Assembly: GCA_039566865.1 (NCBI GenBank) | Contig: CM076957.1 | Location: forward strand, 10,921,896-10,985,895 | Direction of reading: 5' to 3' | DNA: 64,000 nt | From: Aurelia coerulea | Taxonomy: Eukaryota > Cnidaria > Scyphozoa > Semaeostomeae > Ulmaridae | Notes under the pieces: model-generated | The model's input: the letters and a program-made list of their open reading frames with translations, nothing else | What the model was told of the DNA's origin: nothing | The model's database searches: none | In this document: positions 1 through 10,403 of the stretch, piece after piece | Position numbering within the stretch: position 1 is the first letter of the stretch | Layout of the letters: every line of letters begins with the position of its first letter | Translations under genes and position numbers: made by a program

Positions 1-868
1 ACTCTTCTCCTTCAGGCACTTTACCAGCCTCTTCGTAGATATTCTCGTTCTGTTCTCTTGATTCGTCACTATTAGTTACTTCCTCCTCCTGGCTATTATC
101 CGCATTTTTATTTCCTTCTACTTCTATAATACCTCCGTCCTTCGGTTCTTCTACATTCATCTCCTCCTCTTTGTGTTCAGCTTTTCGAGTATATCCTTTA
201 TCTGCGACGCCTTCGTCAAAATCGATTTCTCCCGCCCTTCTATTACTTTCCTTGCTATTGTCCAGATCATGTTCTTCTGCGGCTGCATCATTTTCCCCAT
301 CCTTTCTCGGATCAACCCTATCACCGTCTTCCTCCTGCACAGAAACAGAAATTGCATCCGTAGCATCATCAGGTTCCACTTGCACTTGGTCTCCAGGAAC
401 TATTTCGTCTCCTTGTTTTTCTTCTGTTTCTTCTGGTGCATCATGCCTCGAATCTTCCTTTCTGTCTTCATGTATATGGCCTTCTTCTTGATCCCTTGCT
501 TTCTCGTCTGTTTTCTCTTTCGTCGCGTCGTCTTCGTTTGTCATTTCGTCCTTCGCAACTTCAACTTCAGTCTCCGATTCCTTGTCTTCGTGTCCCTCGA
601 TACTGCTAGCCCCTTCATGGTTCGTATGGTCAGCCTCAACTTCAGGCGGCTCTGTTTCTTCTTCTTGAGCATCTCCAGTTTTATCTTCCTTTTCTATGCA
701 TAAATTATCAGATTGATCCTCTCCCAGCTGCTGTCCTTTGCCACTGTCATCAACTTTACTGATTTCATCTGCACCGCCATTTTCCCTTTCTTTCTCTCCT
801 TTTTTGTGAGAAAGTGCTTCATCTTCTTTGGGAGGTTGCTCATTAGGGGAGCTGCTGTGTTCCACTTC
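1..868 (-). CDS. ERICH3: ERICH3 3'-side exon, acidic tail (incomplete)
   Basis: Read on the minus strand, a TTCTTTTTGTAG acceptor at about 869-880 opens a frame starting GAA GTG GAA. It stays free of stops for all 289 codons to the window edge. The product is a low-complexity, Glu/Asp/Lys-rich chain with no folded domain visible. It starts in phase 0, matching the phase-0 end of the exon at 16661-16912, so it is very probably the large last or near-last exon of ERICH3. Vertebrate ERICH3 also has a long acidic C-terminal tail. The stop codon and polyadenylation site lie outside the window. Plus-strand open frames over this region are antisense artefacts of the GAA/GAG-rich codons. Confidence 0.85.
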
Positions 869-1218
869 CTACAAAAAGAACGGCAATGACTATCTAATGC
901 CACTAAAACGAAAGGCGTCGATAAATGCTTAGAGCTTGTAAACTACAACTGTACGTTTGGGGGGCATTAGGGATTTATCTATAGTTTGGTAATAAGGGGA
1001 TGAACAGACTGGTCACTTGAACATGATTTAATAAAGCTTGAAAAAAATTAAAAGACCATCACTACTTTTTTACTAAAGGGTATATCGGAAACATGGGCAA
1101 CTGTCAAATGCCTCGGTAATGGCAATTTAAACACCATAAACACATGCAATAACTTTTAAAATCTTTATGAGTTGATTTGATATCTGACATTCTCTGAAAT
1201 TGAAACTGGCACTGGTGC

Positions 1219-1780
1219 ATGCAACTTGGACTTCTGGAACAGGCAATGACGTCATGTAAAAGTAGATTCTTGAGAGAAATAGTAGAAGAGCAAATAACAA
1301 GAACGTGGAAAGGATGTTGGATGATTCAAAAACAGCAGATATGTAACAAATATGGGTTAAACGTTTTGGAAATAAAGAAGATGAGTAAAGCTCAGTTAAA
1401 AACAGATATAAAAAGGAAAATAAAATCAGCCATTGAAAAAGAACTGCAAGAACAAAGAAACAAAACAAAAATGAGGTTCTGTGCAGAGTTTGGACAAAAA
1501 AGGTAACTCTCATCACTGAATCACAAAGACGCGATATTGATGCTAAAAACTCGTCTAAATAAGCTAGAACTAAAAGGAAACTTCAAAAACAAGTATACAG
1601 AGGACTTAAAATTTGAACTATGCAATGAAGCAGATGATGACACTGAGCATGTTTTTCAATGCTAATACACATGAAAAGGATAATTAAGAATAAAGACATC
1701 AAAATCGATGGAAAAGAAGAACAAGTCGTGTAGTATGTAAAGAGAGCCATGGATGTAAAGTTAAAACTTAACAGAAACTG
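1219..1780 (+). pseudogene. Degenerate LINE 3' remnant (RT C-terminus)
   Basis: An open segment at 1219-1506 is followed, after a frame change, by a segment at 1513-1662 with a Lys/Arg-rich stretch and an ending of the form ELCNEADDDTEHVFQC. This Cys...Asp/Glu...His...Cys arrangement is the zinc-knuckle-like end found after many non-LTR reverse transcriptases. Frame change, early stop and no RT catalytic motifs mark it as a dead 5'-truncated copy. Clade not determined. Confidence 0.5.
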
Positions 1781-2593
1781 CAAGAAGTGAAGAGATCAAT
1801 GATAGAGAAAAAAAAAAGAAAACAAAAGGAAATAACCAAAAATAACTACAACAAGAGACCAGTACAGAACAACCCTACACCCCAATTATGGGTGTGCCCA
1901 CGGCTCTGCGGTGGAGCGGGTACCGTGGAATCTAGAATCTGAATCAGAGGATTATTTTGTGGAGAAAAGTGACTATGGAAAGGGTAACGATGATCTGTGC
2001 GCTAAGTTAATGACATTTTGCTTCAGTCCTATCTAATATGAACAACAACTGTTGGCCAGTTTGTAGAAAATTCATTTGTTGGTCATGATTAGCTATGCAA
2101 GCTCTGCAGCAGTCTCCCATTGCATTGAAGGCTCGTATGTACCTTTGTGTCACATTGCAAAGGTGTCCTTTAAAGGTTTCCTTCAAAGGTGTCCTTCAAA
2201 AGTTTCTAACAGCTACAAGTAGAAAGGAAACTGTCAGGAAAAATAAGCTTTAAAATCAATTAGATTAGAAGACGAGCGAACGGTTATCATGCACTTGATG
2301 TGTTTAAAGCAAAGTAGGAATATCCCTTGGGACATAAGGATCCTTTGCTCAGGAACTGCTCATTGTTTCAATCTACTCTCAAAATCCATTCTTTAGACCC
2401 ATCCCCACCGTAACTAGCTTTGTAAAACACTCTTTTCGTGGAAATATTGATTAGTTCTCGCACTTAAGCAGTTCTTCTAAGTTTCATGTAGATGAGAAAT
2501 TCTTGTTTATATAAAGACTCTGTGCTCCTGAAGCACTCTTGCACTTATCAAATGAGATCCTAAGATTCTCTAAGCTCGAAGATAGTCCTAGCG

Positions 2594-2654
2594 TAGCCTG
2601 ATAACAAGACCCGATTTCAAAGGAAATTTGAAATCGGGTCTGGTTATCAGGCTA
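2594..2654. repeat. 61-bp near-perfect inverted repeat (hairpin)
   Basis: TAGCCTGATAAC and an adjoining GACCCGATTTCAAA segment are followed about 6 bases later by their reverse complement. Arms are about 27 bp with one mismatch. It sits alone in intron sequence and may be the remains of a tiny fold-back MITE. Confidence 0.75.
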
Positions 2655-3528
2655 TTCCTAGCAATGATTTACTGTTGATATTATTAATGGGTAGGTAAGG
2701 ATCGACCCAGGAAGAGGTCTGATAATTTTACATTTCAAGGACTATTGTGCTCACTTAGTGCTCTTTTTTAACATCTCACAATGTAATAGCACCAACAATA
2801 CAGTCTTCAGTCAGCCCGTCTCGCAGACACCATGGCAAGTTAAGATTAATTTATTCTAAAAGACTTTTTAGCTCATTCGATCCAATGATTAAATGGCTCA
2901 ACAACTACTCCTAACTTTGACCGGTGTTAGCTCAAGAACAAAGCGTCATAGAATCATGGAGAAAAAAGTACCTAGATATTCAATGATTTCTCGTTTGAAC
3001 GGTTACCCCACTGACATTTGAAAAAGTAACTACAATTTCACGTATCAAATTTACTTTAGAAAGTAAAGAATGGCAGTTTTCTGCCACTCAAATTCATTTT
3101 CTGCTCGTAACTCCGCGAATGTTTGGCCGATTTGCTAGCTTCTGGTGTCTACAATTAATTTAAATCGCAGCAATATGGTTATCTTAACATGGAGCCCGTT
3201 CAGCATTTCCTTATTTTCTAATATTTAATCAAAGTCGAACAATTTTTTTGGGACACCCTGTAGTGGATTTTTCAATCCTTAGAAAAGGGACTTTTACTGG
3301 ATGCTATTTCAATTGTAAACATCGAAACCAAAGAAGCCACAAGATAATTCAGGTCAAGCAATTAGAGCTTAAAAAACAATTTACCCATCTAAAAAAGGAA
3401 TTGATAAACATGGTAAGGCTTCATATTTGTTTGCAAGCACGCGAGCGTCTTAATAGCTCAAAAACTGGGATTAAAATTTGCACCAAATCGAAAAACTTTG
3501 TGTGAAAGATTGTAGCTTCTTTCTTTAA

Positions 3529-4414
3529 CCCTATTTTAACCGGGGGGGGGGGGCGTTTTTGGCCCCCCCTATCGGATTGTTTTTAATAGCTCCCAAACGA
3601 TGCAACCTACAATGCTGAAACTTCTTGACTTTTCCTAAAATTTAGTTGGCAATCAGAAAATAGAAATTTCAATACCTATTGTTTGACCACGTGACCACCA
3701 CATGCCCATATTTGGAGAGTGGTCACAAAGAAATTCTTTAAAACGGCTCTAATTTCTTCCTTTGTTACTAAATCTCAACAATATATATACCATTCGATTC
3801 ATCTCGATGAGTACTTTCATTTGATATATAATTTATTCATATTTGCTGACATCAGCAGTTTATTATTTCTATGACGTCATCAATCTTTATGACGTCATAT
3901 TCCTAATGAATGAGTAATTTTTCATACAAAACTGATGGAATTACCTCAAATAACGATGAAGGTACTTGATTTCACCAATAATATGCGAAATTAATGGTTT
4001 TAAATCATAATTATTGAGCTAACAATTTTGCATTGAATCAAATTTTCATTATTTAATTAGTTAATTTATTAGAAACCATAAATATCCGTACGAAACCATA
4101 TGAAACTACAAATTAATGATATCAAGCAGGTATTTGGATGGTTTTTTGCCAATTTTATCTGGCTATTTGCTAATAATGGGCCCTTTTCTGCAAATAGCTC
4201 GATTTTCTCAAAATTTGCATTGTTTTTGGTTGCCTAGCAACCAATCACGTGACTATTGATTGATTGATGCTATTTTTAGATTCTCCATTGTTCAATTATG
4301 ACACAATGCAAGTTTCATTGTCATAGCTCTTATACTTGCGGAGAAAAACAGGGGGGGCGAAAAACGCCCCCCCCCCGGTAGAAAATCACTTTTTTTTACC
4401 CGGTTAAAATAGGG
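3529..4414. mobile_element. piggyBac-like MITE 1 (TTAA target site)
   Basis: An 886-bp non-coding element flanked by TTAA at 3525-3528 and 4415-4418. The ends are CCCTATTTTAACCGG and its inverted copy CCGGTTAAAATAGGG. Just inside each end is a run of G facing a run of C, able to form a short GC hairpin. TTAA duplications plus termini starting CCC are typical of piggyBac. No transposase is encoded, so it would be mobilised in trans. The interior is AT-rich with repeated TGACGTCA-type motifs. Confidence 0.8.
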
Positions 4415-4779
4415 TTAAACAAGATTTCTCCCTTTTCAGCATTTAGGTTACTTCCAAAGATGGTATCTTTGCGTTTCTCAAAAGTTGGGCTGTTGAAATT
4501 TGAGGAAATTCGAAAATCGACAGTTTTGGCCTATAAACGTTTACCGTAACCTTAAAATGGCATTGGAGAAGGATCACGTTTTAAGATGGAAACTACTGCA
4601 AGATAACGTCAACAGCTTTTAAAACAGCAATTTTTTTATTGCATCCTCATTCATTCGTTTGTCAGCTAAATTCACATTAGGTTTCATCTGTCATCACATT
4701 CTCTTTTTTATTAATTCATATAAAATATTACAATAAAAATTACATTCTACCATACTTTCCTAATTAAGATGTAACACTA

Positions 4780-5760
4780 AAGGGACAATGCCAAGGGGGG
4801 CGAAAGACAATGACTATCCCATGACCAATAAATAAAGACATGCAATGTTAAACTACACACAGCTTCACTACGAACGATAGAAAAATTCCCTTCTTTTGAT
4901 ACTCTGCGCCAGAAAAATTTATGAAAAAATACCCTGAAAAATGGTACATCCCCGTGGAACAAATATACTAAGCACTCCCCCGGTCTAAAACTGAGATGTC
5001 AGGGGAGGGGTAGTAATAAAATACACCTGGTATCTAATGTGAAACAGAATTTACAAAGAGAAAGAACAATTACTCCAAGGAATTTGGTGGTTGCTTGGTA
5101 CTGAAGTTTCAAAAGATCTTAGTCAAACCGACCAGTTTCGTCAATGAGTTGTAGTGGTCACAAAATACGCCTGGCATCTAATGCGAAACAGAATTTACAA
5201 AGGGAAAGATCAGTTACTCCAAGGAATTTGGTGGTTGCTTGGTACTGAAGTTTCAAAAGATCTTAGTCAAACCGACCAGTTTCGTCAATGAGTTGTTGTG
5301 GTCATAAAATACGCCTGGCATCTAATGTGAAACAGAATTTACAAAGGGAAAGATCAGTTACTCCAAGGAATTTGGTGGTTGCTTGGTACTAAAGTTTCAA
5401 AAGATCTTAGTCAAACCTACCAGTTTCGTGAATGAAACGTAAAGTCAATTCGAGTATATTTCTGTTCAAGTCATCAGAAAGGTCTTGATAAAAGCTGCGT
5501 CAGAGCATCATTTGAGAGATCGGTGATTTGTACGAATGGTCATAATGATTCAACAATTTCAGCGAGAAGATTTTTTGTCTTACGTGTTGCGTTGTACATC
5601 ATTCGTCTTACGTGATGCTTATGCACTTTTGTTTCTTGTAAGATCATCTATTCATTGCACCTACCATTTGCATAGCAAAGGTGAGATTTGTGGAAAAATA
5701 CAATCAAGTTTCTTAATAAAAAACAATTTCTATTCTTGAAGAAAAGTCTTCATACCTCTG
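4780..5760. repeat. Interspersed repeat, copy 1
   Basis: This non-coding block recurs in diverged form at about 36075-36640. Shared landmarks in order are a G-run with CGAA(A/G)GACAATGA, an AATAAATAA(A)GACATGCAA segment, the CTGGCATCTAATG unit, and a downstream stretch around AATTCGAG...TTTCTGTTCAAG. Here the middle unit is triplicated. No terminal repeats or coding frame were recognised, so its class is unknown. Confidence 0.6.
5021..5432. repeat. Tandem repeat, three copies of a 144-bp unit
   Basis: Copies start at about 5021, 5165 and 5309, each opening ATAC(A/G)CCTGG(T/C)ATC and containing GGAATTTGGTGGTTGCTTGG. Copies are nearly identical, indicating recent local duplication. The related locus near 36290 has only one copy. 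Confidence 0.85.
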
Positions 5761-5957
5761 AGTGCACTCAATCAAATCAAAATAAGCAGAGATAGGAGCG
5801 CATCTGGTTTGACTGTACTGAAGGTGTGAAACTCATTCGTCAGGAAGAGAAATCGCTTTGTATTATCAGAGATAAGATTTTGGTAAACTAACTGTATTTA
5901 CACGCTAAGAATCTATTTAAGTATTTGCAATTAACGATCTTTGATATTGAAATATGC

Positions 5958-6320
5958 GCCCGGGGGGGGGGTACTTAGTATATTTTGCTGACGGTATGTG
6001 CACTACTTTCCGGGTATCGTTTTCGCCTCTTTTTTTTACGCCGAGTATCAAAAGAAGGCAACCTTTCTAAAGCCGGTTGTCAAAAGTTTCATTTCATTGT
6101 TTTTTGAAGAATTTTTACATTTTGGGGCATCCTTTTCGCCGATTTTTACATTTAGGGGTATGCTTTTCGCCGATTTTTACGTTTTGGGGTATGCTTTTCA
6201 CCGATTTTTGCTAAAGCCGCCTATCATTTCAAGAGAAAATTTCTAAAGACGGGTGAAAACATGTTTCTCTTGGGGTGCACACCCCCGTACAATTGAAAGT
6301 TAAGTACCCCCCCCCCCGGG
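5958..6320. mobile_element. MITE with G/C homopolymer tips
   Basis: About 363 bp bounded by CCCGGGGGGGGGGTACTTAG and an inverted AAGTACCCC...CCCGGG end. Inside is a short degenerate array of roughly 34-bp units of the form TTTTGGGGTATGCTTTTCGCCGATTTTTACG. An 82-codon open frame across it merely follows the array. The block at 39479-39795 has the same architecture. Confidence 0.6.
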
Positions 6321-6464
6321 AAAATGCCCTGAACTTTATGCACAGTAATCAAGGGTCAAAACAAAGCACACAATCTTTAAATTTTGCGTTAAATTGGACC
6401 ATTGGATCCTCTTTTTGAGTTAGACGAGTCAGAGACCGAATCAGAGACGAGTCAGAGACGAAGT

Positions 6465-8277
6465 GCATCCGAATTCATCGCTCTCCCCCTTACTCTAATC
6501 TATAACTCATCGCTGGTCGCGGGAGTTTTTCCAGATATCTGGAAGGCTGCAAGGGTAACCCCAATTTTTAAGTCAGGTGCAAGGGATGACATGAATAATT
6601 ACAGGCCTATATCCGTTCTATCCATATTTGCAAGGATTCTGGAAAAAATTGCTCATGATCAGCTGATCGACTATTTCAAAGAGAAACAGTTGCTAAAAAA
6701 GAATCAGAATGCGTTTCGTAAGCTACACTCAACAATCACATCTCTAGTAAAGAGTACTGATGAATGGCATAATAACATTGATTCTCAAAAGGTCAATATG
6801 ACGATGTTTTTGGATCTAAAAAAGGCCTTCGATACGGTGGATCACAAAATACTGCTCGAAAAACTTTCTAGGTATGGCGTGCAGGGTAAGGTGATTAGCT
6901 GGTTTCGATCCTACCTCACTGAACGAAAACAGTTTTGCAGAATCAATGGTAAATGTTCTATGTCTTTGGGGATAACCTGTGGCATTCCCCAGGGTTACTG
7001 CCTAGGCCCCCTTCTCTTCATCATATACCTTAACGACTTTGAAGAATGTTTACAGTTTTCTTCGGCGAGCATGTATGCTGATGATACGCACACAACGATA
7101 GCCTCTGAAGATATTAACGAACTTGCCGAGATGATGCAGGAGGAGCTACAGAACATTTCTGAGTGGATGAGGGTCAATAAATTAAGTGCCAATCCTAAAA
7201 AGACTGAGTTTATGCTTATCGGCCATCCACGTAGAAATAATAAAATTGAACTTGGCTCCATTGAAACTTAATGGCAGAGAAATAAAACGAGTGACAAAAA
7301 CTAAATCACAAGGGGTTATTGTCGACGATAATCTAAGTTGGAAGGAACACTTCAAATCCTTGAAAGGTAAAGTAGCAAGTGGTTTGTCTGCATTGAAAAA
7401 ACTTAAAAACATTCTTCCGCAATCTAAGCTATGTGAGGTTTACCATGCGCTGGTTGAAAGTCACCTCCGATATGGGAATGTTATCTGGGGTAGCCTGCCC
7501 AATAGGAAGCTGCAAACGCTTCAGCGTCTACAGAACAGGGCCTTCTCAATTATTCAAAATGCGAGAATAAAGGACCCCTGGATCAATAGTGGGCTGAACG
7601 TTGATCAAATCATCTACGCCGAAGTCAAAACGCCGAAGTCAATCTCAGGTTGCCATTATTAAAATCGGCAGGGGGGCAGAAATGTTTCGCGTACCGAGGC
7701 GCCAAGCTTTGGAACAGTCTTGGCCCTGAGATCCGAAATACTTCAACCCTGAGAGCGTTTAAAAAGAAGGTGCAGCCATGAATTTCTCACCAATTCTTTT
7801 CTGTTTTCTTTTATTTATTTATGACAATTTGTAATTAGTTTAGGTTTAGGTTTAGGATTAGGTTTTATAGCAAATGTCGTTTTTATTGTAAATTAGTAGT
7901 TATTTGTAAGTTTTTAGCATGGCCCCCTGTAAATCAATTATCATTATTGAGGGGCTACCATGGGTAAAAAAGATAAAATGAAATGAAATGAATGAAATGA
8001 CAGATCTATCATGACACACAAAATAGTCAACAAGCAGTGCCCTGAGAGCCTCTGGAACAAGTATAGTCAGAGGAATGAAATTTCTAGGTATAACACAAGA
8101 AACGATAGAAATCTCGACATCCCAAAGTTTAAACTTGAGTGTACAAGAAAAAGTTTCCACCTTTCCGGGCTTAAAGCTTGGAATGAAATACCAATCGGAA
8201 TAAGGGAAATCCCCTCGCTCTATCAGTTTAAAAGAAAATTAAAAACGCATTTAAAGAGCTCAGTAAACCCTAACTAA
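6465..8277 (+). pseudogene. LINE family A reverse transcriptase, broken
   Basis: The first segment (to 7271) has RT landmarks in order: NNYRPISVLS, the motif-A strand FLDLKKAFDTVDH, GIPQG, and the catalytic YADD box. A frame change near 7245 moves the thumb region (QGVIVDDNLSW) into another frame ending at 7662. The last coding block (about 8005-8277, AWNEIPIGIREIP...) lies beyond the nested insertion. The apparent N-terminus upstream of 6465 is LTR sequence read through by chance. No endonuclease domain is present, so this is a truncated, inactive copy of a CR1/L2/Rex1-like element; exact clade uncertain. Confidence 0.85.
7616..8000 (+). mobile_element. Short LINE 3' end nested in LINE A
   Basis: The inserted piece encodes a short RT C-terminus at about 7662-7781 (AKLWNSLGPEIRN then AFKKKVQP and a stop), a 3' untranslated region, and a GAAAT-repeat tail (7975-8000). 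The related LINE A fragment at 32937-33547 runs through this point uninterrupted and serves as the empty site; roughly 8 target bases appear lost at the junction. The first bases of the insert contain a short duplicated CGCCGAAGTCAA. Confidence 0.7.
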
Positions 8278-8452
8278 AACACGACTCCCAGGAAGATCAG
8301 ATCTCAGCCTGGATCCAATCCTAGCTAATACCAAATTTTAAATTTTGTTTTTCATTATTCATTTATAACAAACTTGTAACTTTTGTAGTTTAATTTTGTA
8401 CTGATGGGATATCGTGTAAAAATATGAATTAATAAAAAAAAATAAAAAAAAT

Positions 8453-8617
8453 AGACGAGACTTTTATTCCACTCTCGTGTTTACAAACTAAATTAATAAA
8501 CAAACATCTCGACTTAAATACGAAAACAACTCATGAGTCATAAAACATGCACTGTGTGCTCACGCACCAATCGGAATTAATGCAGATTGTTATTTAGTAG
8601 TTATGTAGCATCTGACA
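8453..8617 (-). repeat. LTR, downstream copy (larger part)
   Basis: Matches 9839-9994 over CTCGTGTTTAC..., AAATACGAAAACAACTCA and GTAGCAT(C/T)TG. On the minus strand it begins TGTCAG. Its other end is displaced to 6413-6461 by the LINE insertion. Several differences from the other LTR indicate an old insertion. Confidence 0.7.
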
Positions 8618-8649
8618 ATGAACATAACACAGCAACTGCCCTTTTTAAA

Positions 8650-9600
8650 GGAAACAATGTCAATCTGGCTTTAAGTGATGGCTCGATTGTTCTCTTTGAT
8701 CTTGATATGTTCCAAGGAGACCGCCGCGCCGTTGCTAAGCTTCAGGATTGTCTTCCTTGTGATCTTTGGACACTTGTGTTCTTTAGATCTCATCCTTCCA
8801 TTACAAGCATGATGGCATTCAACTGCATCAAGTTCAACTTCACCAAGAAAACATTTCATCCTCGATAAAGGAAAGGTTTCACCTGAAATTTGGTGTAGTA
8901 TCTGCTTCTGTATACTTGTGTCCAATGTCCCACTTTTCAACAGCTATGATATTTTGAGTTGCGTGCTGGACATACCTGTTTCTGATGAGAAGGACCTGAA
9001 CATCTCTCACATTTTTTGGCAGACTGCTTATTTTGGTGCTTCTCGCTCTTGTTGTATCTTGAGTCCATATCAGCGCTTTTACCTCTGCTTGGGTTTCTTT
9101 GCTTTGAACTCTTCACCACATCCATGGTTTGTTGTGCTGAAAACTTGAAGACTCATTAGATTCTGTTGTTTTTAACTACTTCCTTTTTGTGGACCAGCAT
9201 TAATAGCTTTCGAAAGTGTTAATTCACTCTTAAATTGCAATATTTCCAATAAATTTTCATAGCGAATCGCAACAACTATATGGACACGAATCAATTTATC
9301 GTGTAAGTCTACAAATACACAACATTCAGCTTGAGTATAGAGATCAGTAATAAAACTGTCTGCAGACTCACCCTCTTGCTGAACACGCATGTTGAATCGG
9401 GCTCTTTTGAATACCACATTTCTCCTTATGATGAAATGTCCCACAAATTTTTCTATCACACTTTTGTATTTCTTTCCGTCGGTTTCGTTGAGGCCAAATG
9501 ATTGCAAGATATCATCTGCTTCGTCGCCCATTGAGTATATCAGTGTGTTTACTTGAATATCTTCATCTCACTTATGCAGTTCAGAGGCCACTCTGAAACG
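8650..9600 (-). pseudogene. Gypsy gag/protease-side remnant
   Basis: Reading down the minus strand, 9531-9172 encodes a gag-like helical segment (MGDEADDILQSF..., RFNMRVQQEGESADSFITDLY) typical of K02A2.6-type Gypsy gag. The segment 9125-8937 has a zinc-knuckle pattern (CERCSGPSHQKQVCPARNSK), and 8940-8671 corresponds to a region after gag. The segments are in different frames with stops between them. RT, RNase H and integrase are missing. It is not closely similar to the intact pol at 47979-51479. Confidence 0.7.
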
Positions 9601-9822
9601 TTCGAAACATCGAATCCATTTACACCATTCCTCTAGCTTGAAAGAAAACTTTTCCGGAGCGTGATTTGGAACGTCGCCATCTTGCACCCGTACTTTGCTG
9701 GAAGCTGCGGGGCTCACTAATGTAGCGCCTCTTAGTCGTTGACCCGTAGTCTTAAAACCGCTCTTCTACATTCGTAGCCTTGCACACACCTCAGCTGTAG
9801 CTTTCAAGTTTTCATGTCACCA

Positions 9823-9994
9823 TGTTGAGTTAGATGAGTCAGAGACGAGACTTTTATTCCAATCTCGTGTTTACTAACTATCTCGATAAACAAACATCTC
9901 AACTTAAATACGAAAACAACTCACGAGTCATAAAACATGCACACCTATGTGAATTAATGCAACTGGTTATTTGATAGTTATGTAGCATTTGGCA
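9823..9994 (-). repeat. LTR, upstream copy (intact, about 172 bp)
   Basis: On the minus strand it starts TGCCAAATGCTAC and ends CTCAACA, with TG...CA boundaries. It is followed directly by TGGTGACATGAAAAC, whose TGG start suits a primer-binding site complementary to a tRNA 3' end. It carries the unbroken AGAGACGAGAC target that the LINE split in the other LTR. Confidence 0.7.
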
Positions 9995-10403
9995 CAACAC
10001 CTCTGTAATGATTTTTTAAGTTCAGCGAAATGTCAAGTTATTGTTTACATTAGTACTTCCTGTGAAATTAGTCGCTTGTACCATAACGTCAACATTTCAC
10101 AATTCAACCTATAGTTGTCCAATTTTTGCAAACTTCGCTTCATTTGAATGGCAGTTTTTAGATCGAACTTTGATGTGATTGTTAGCAAACAAAGTCTTTC
10201 GGAATGACTGACAGGATTTGGAAGCAATACTGACAAATGACGACACCAGTGAAAACAAGTATTGCAGTTTTAGGAGAAGCTCGTACAGTTTAACAGATGC
10301 TTTCATTCTATTATTGTTCATAGGCACAATCAAAAGTCAAAATCAAATGAAGAAACGAGAGATGAGACGAGATTATTGTCATTATTGTTCATAGGCACAT
10401 CAA

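Larger units (their letters stand above)
6462..8452 (+). mobile_element. LINE family A copy 1, inserted in the Gypsy LTR
   Basis: A 5'-truncated non-LTR retrotransposon ending in an A-rich tail (8434-8452). AGACGA is present on both sides (6456-6461 and 8453-8458), whereas the intact LTR at 9823-9994 has it once, so it is the target-site duplication. It has in turn been split by another LINE 3' end at 7616-8000. Related copies are at 32937-33547 and 46205-52150. Confidence 0.8.
6413..9994 (-). mobile_element. Ty3/Gypsy-type LTR retrotransposon relic, split by a LINE
   Basis: Minus-strand order is 5' LTR (9823-9994), a TGG-starting candidate primer-binding site at about 9822, gag and protease-side remnants (8650-9600), then the 3' LTR. 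Most of pol is deleted. The 3' LTR lies in two pieces, 6413-6461 and 8453-8617, because a LINE inserted into it. Both LTRs share the tract around GTCATAAAACATGCAC. The gag remnants have several frame breaks, so the copy is dead. Confidence 0.7.

Noticed and set aside
171..703. Plus-strand open frames of 106 and 176 codons
   Set aside because: Antisense shadows of the Glu-rich ERICH3 exon; GAA/GAG codons read backwards give Ser/Phe/Leu-rich frames without stops.
6402..6464. N-terminal extension (MDPLFELDESETESE...) of the LINE A RT
   Set aside because: These codons are LTR sequence (GAGTCAGAGACGA repeats) that happens to be in frame with the truncated LINE.
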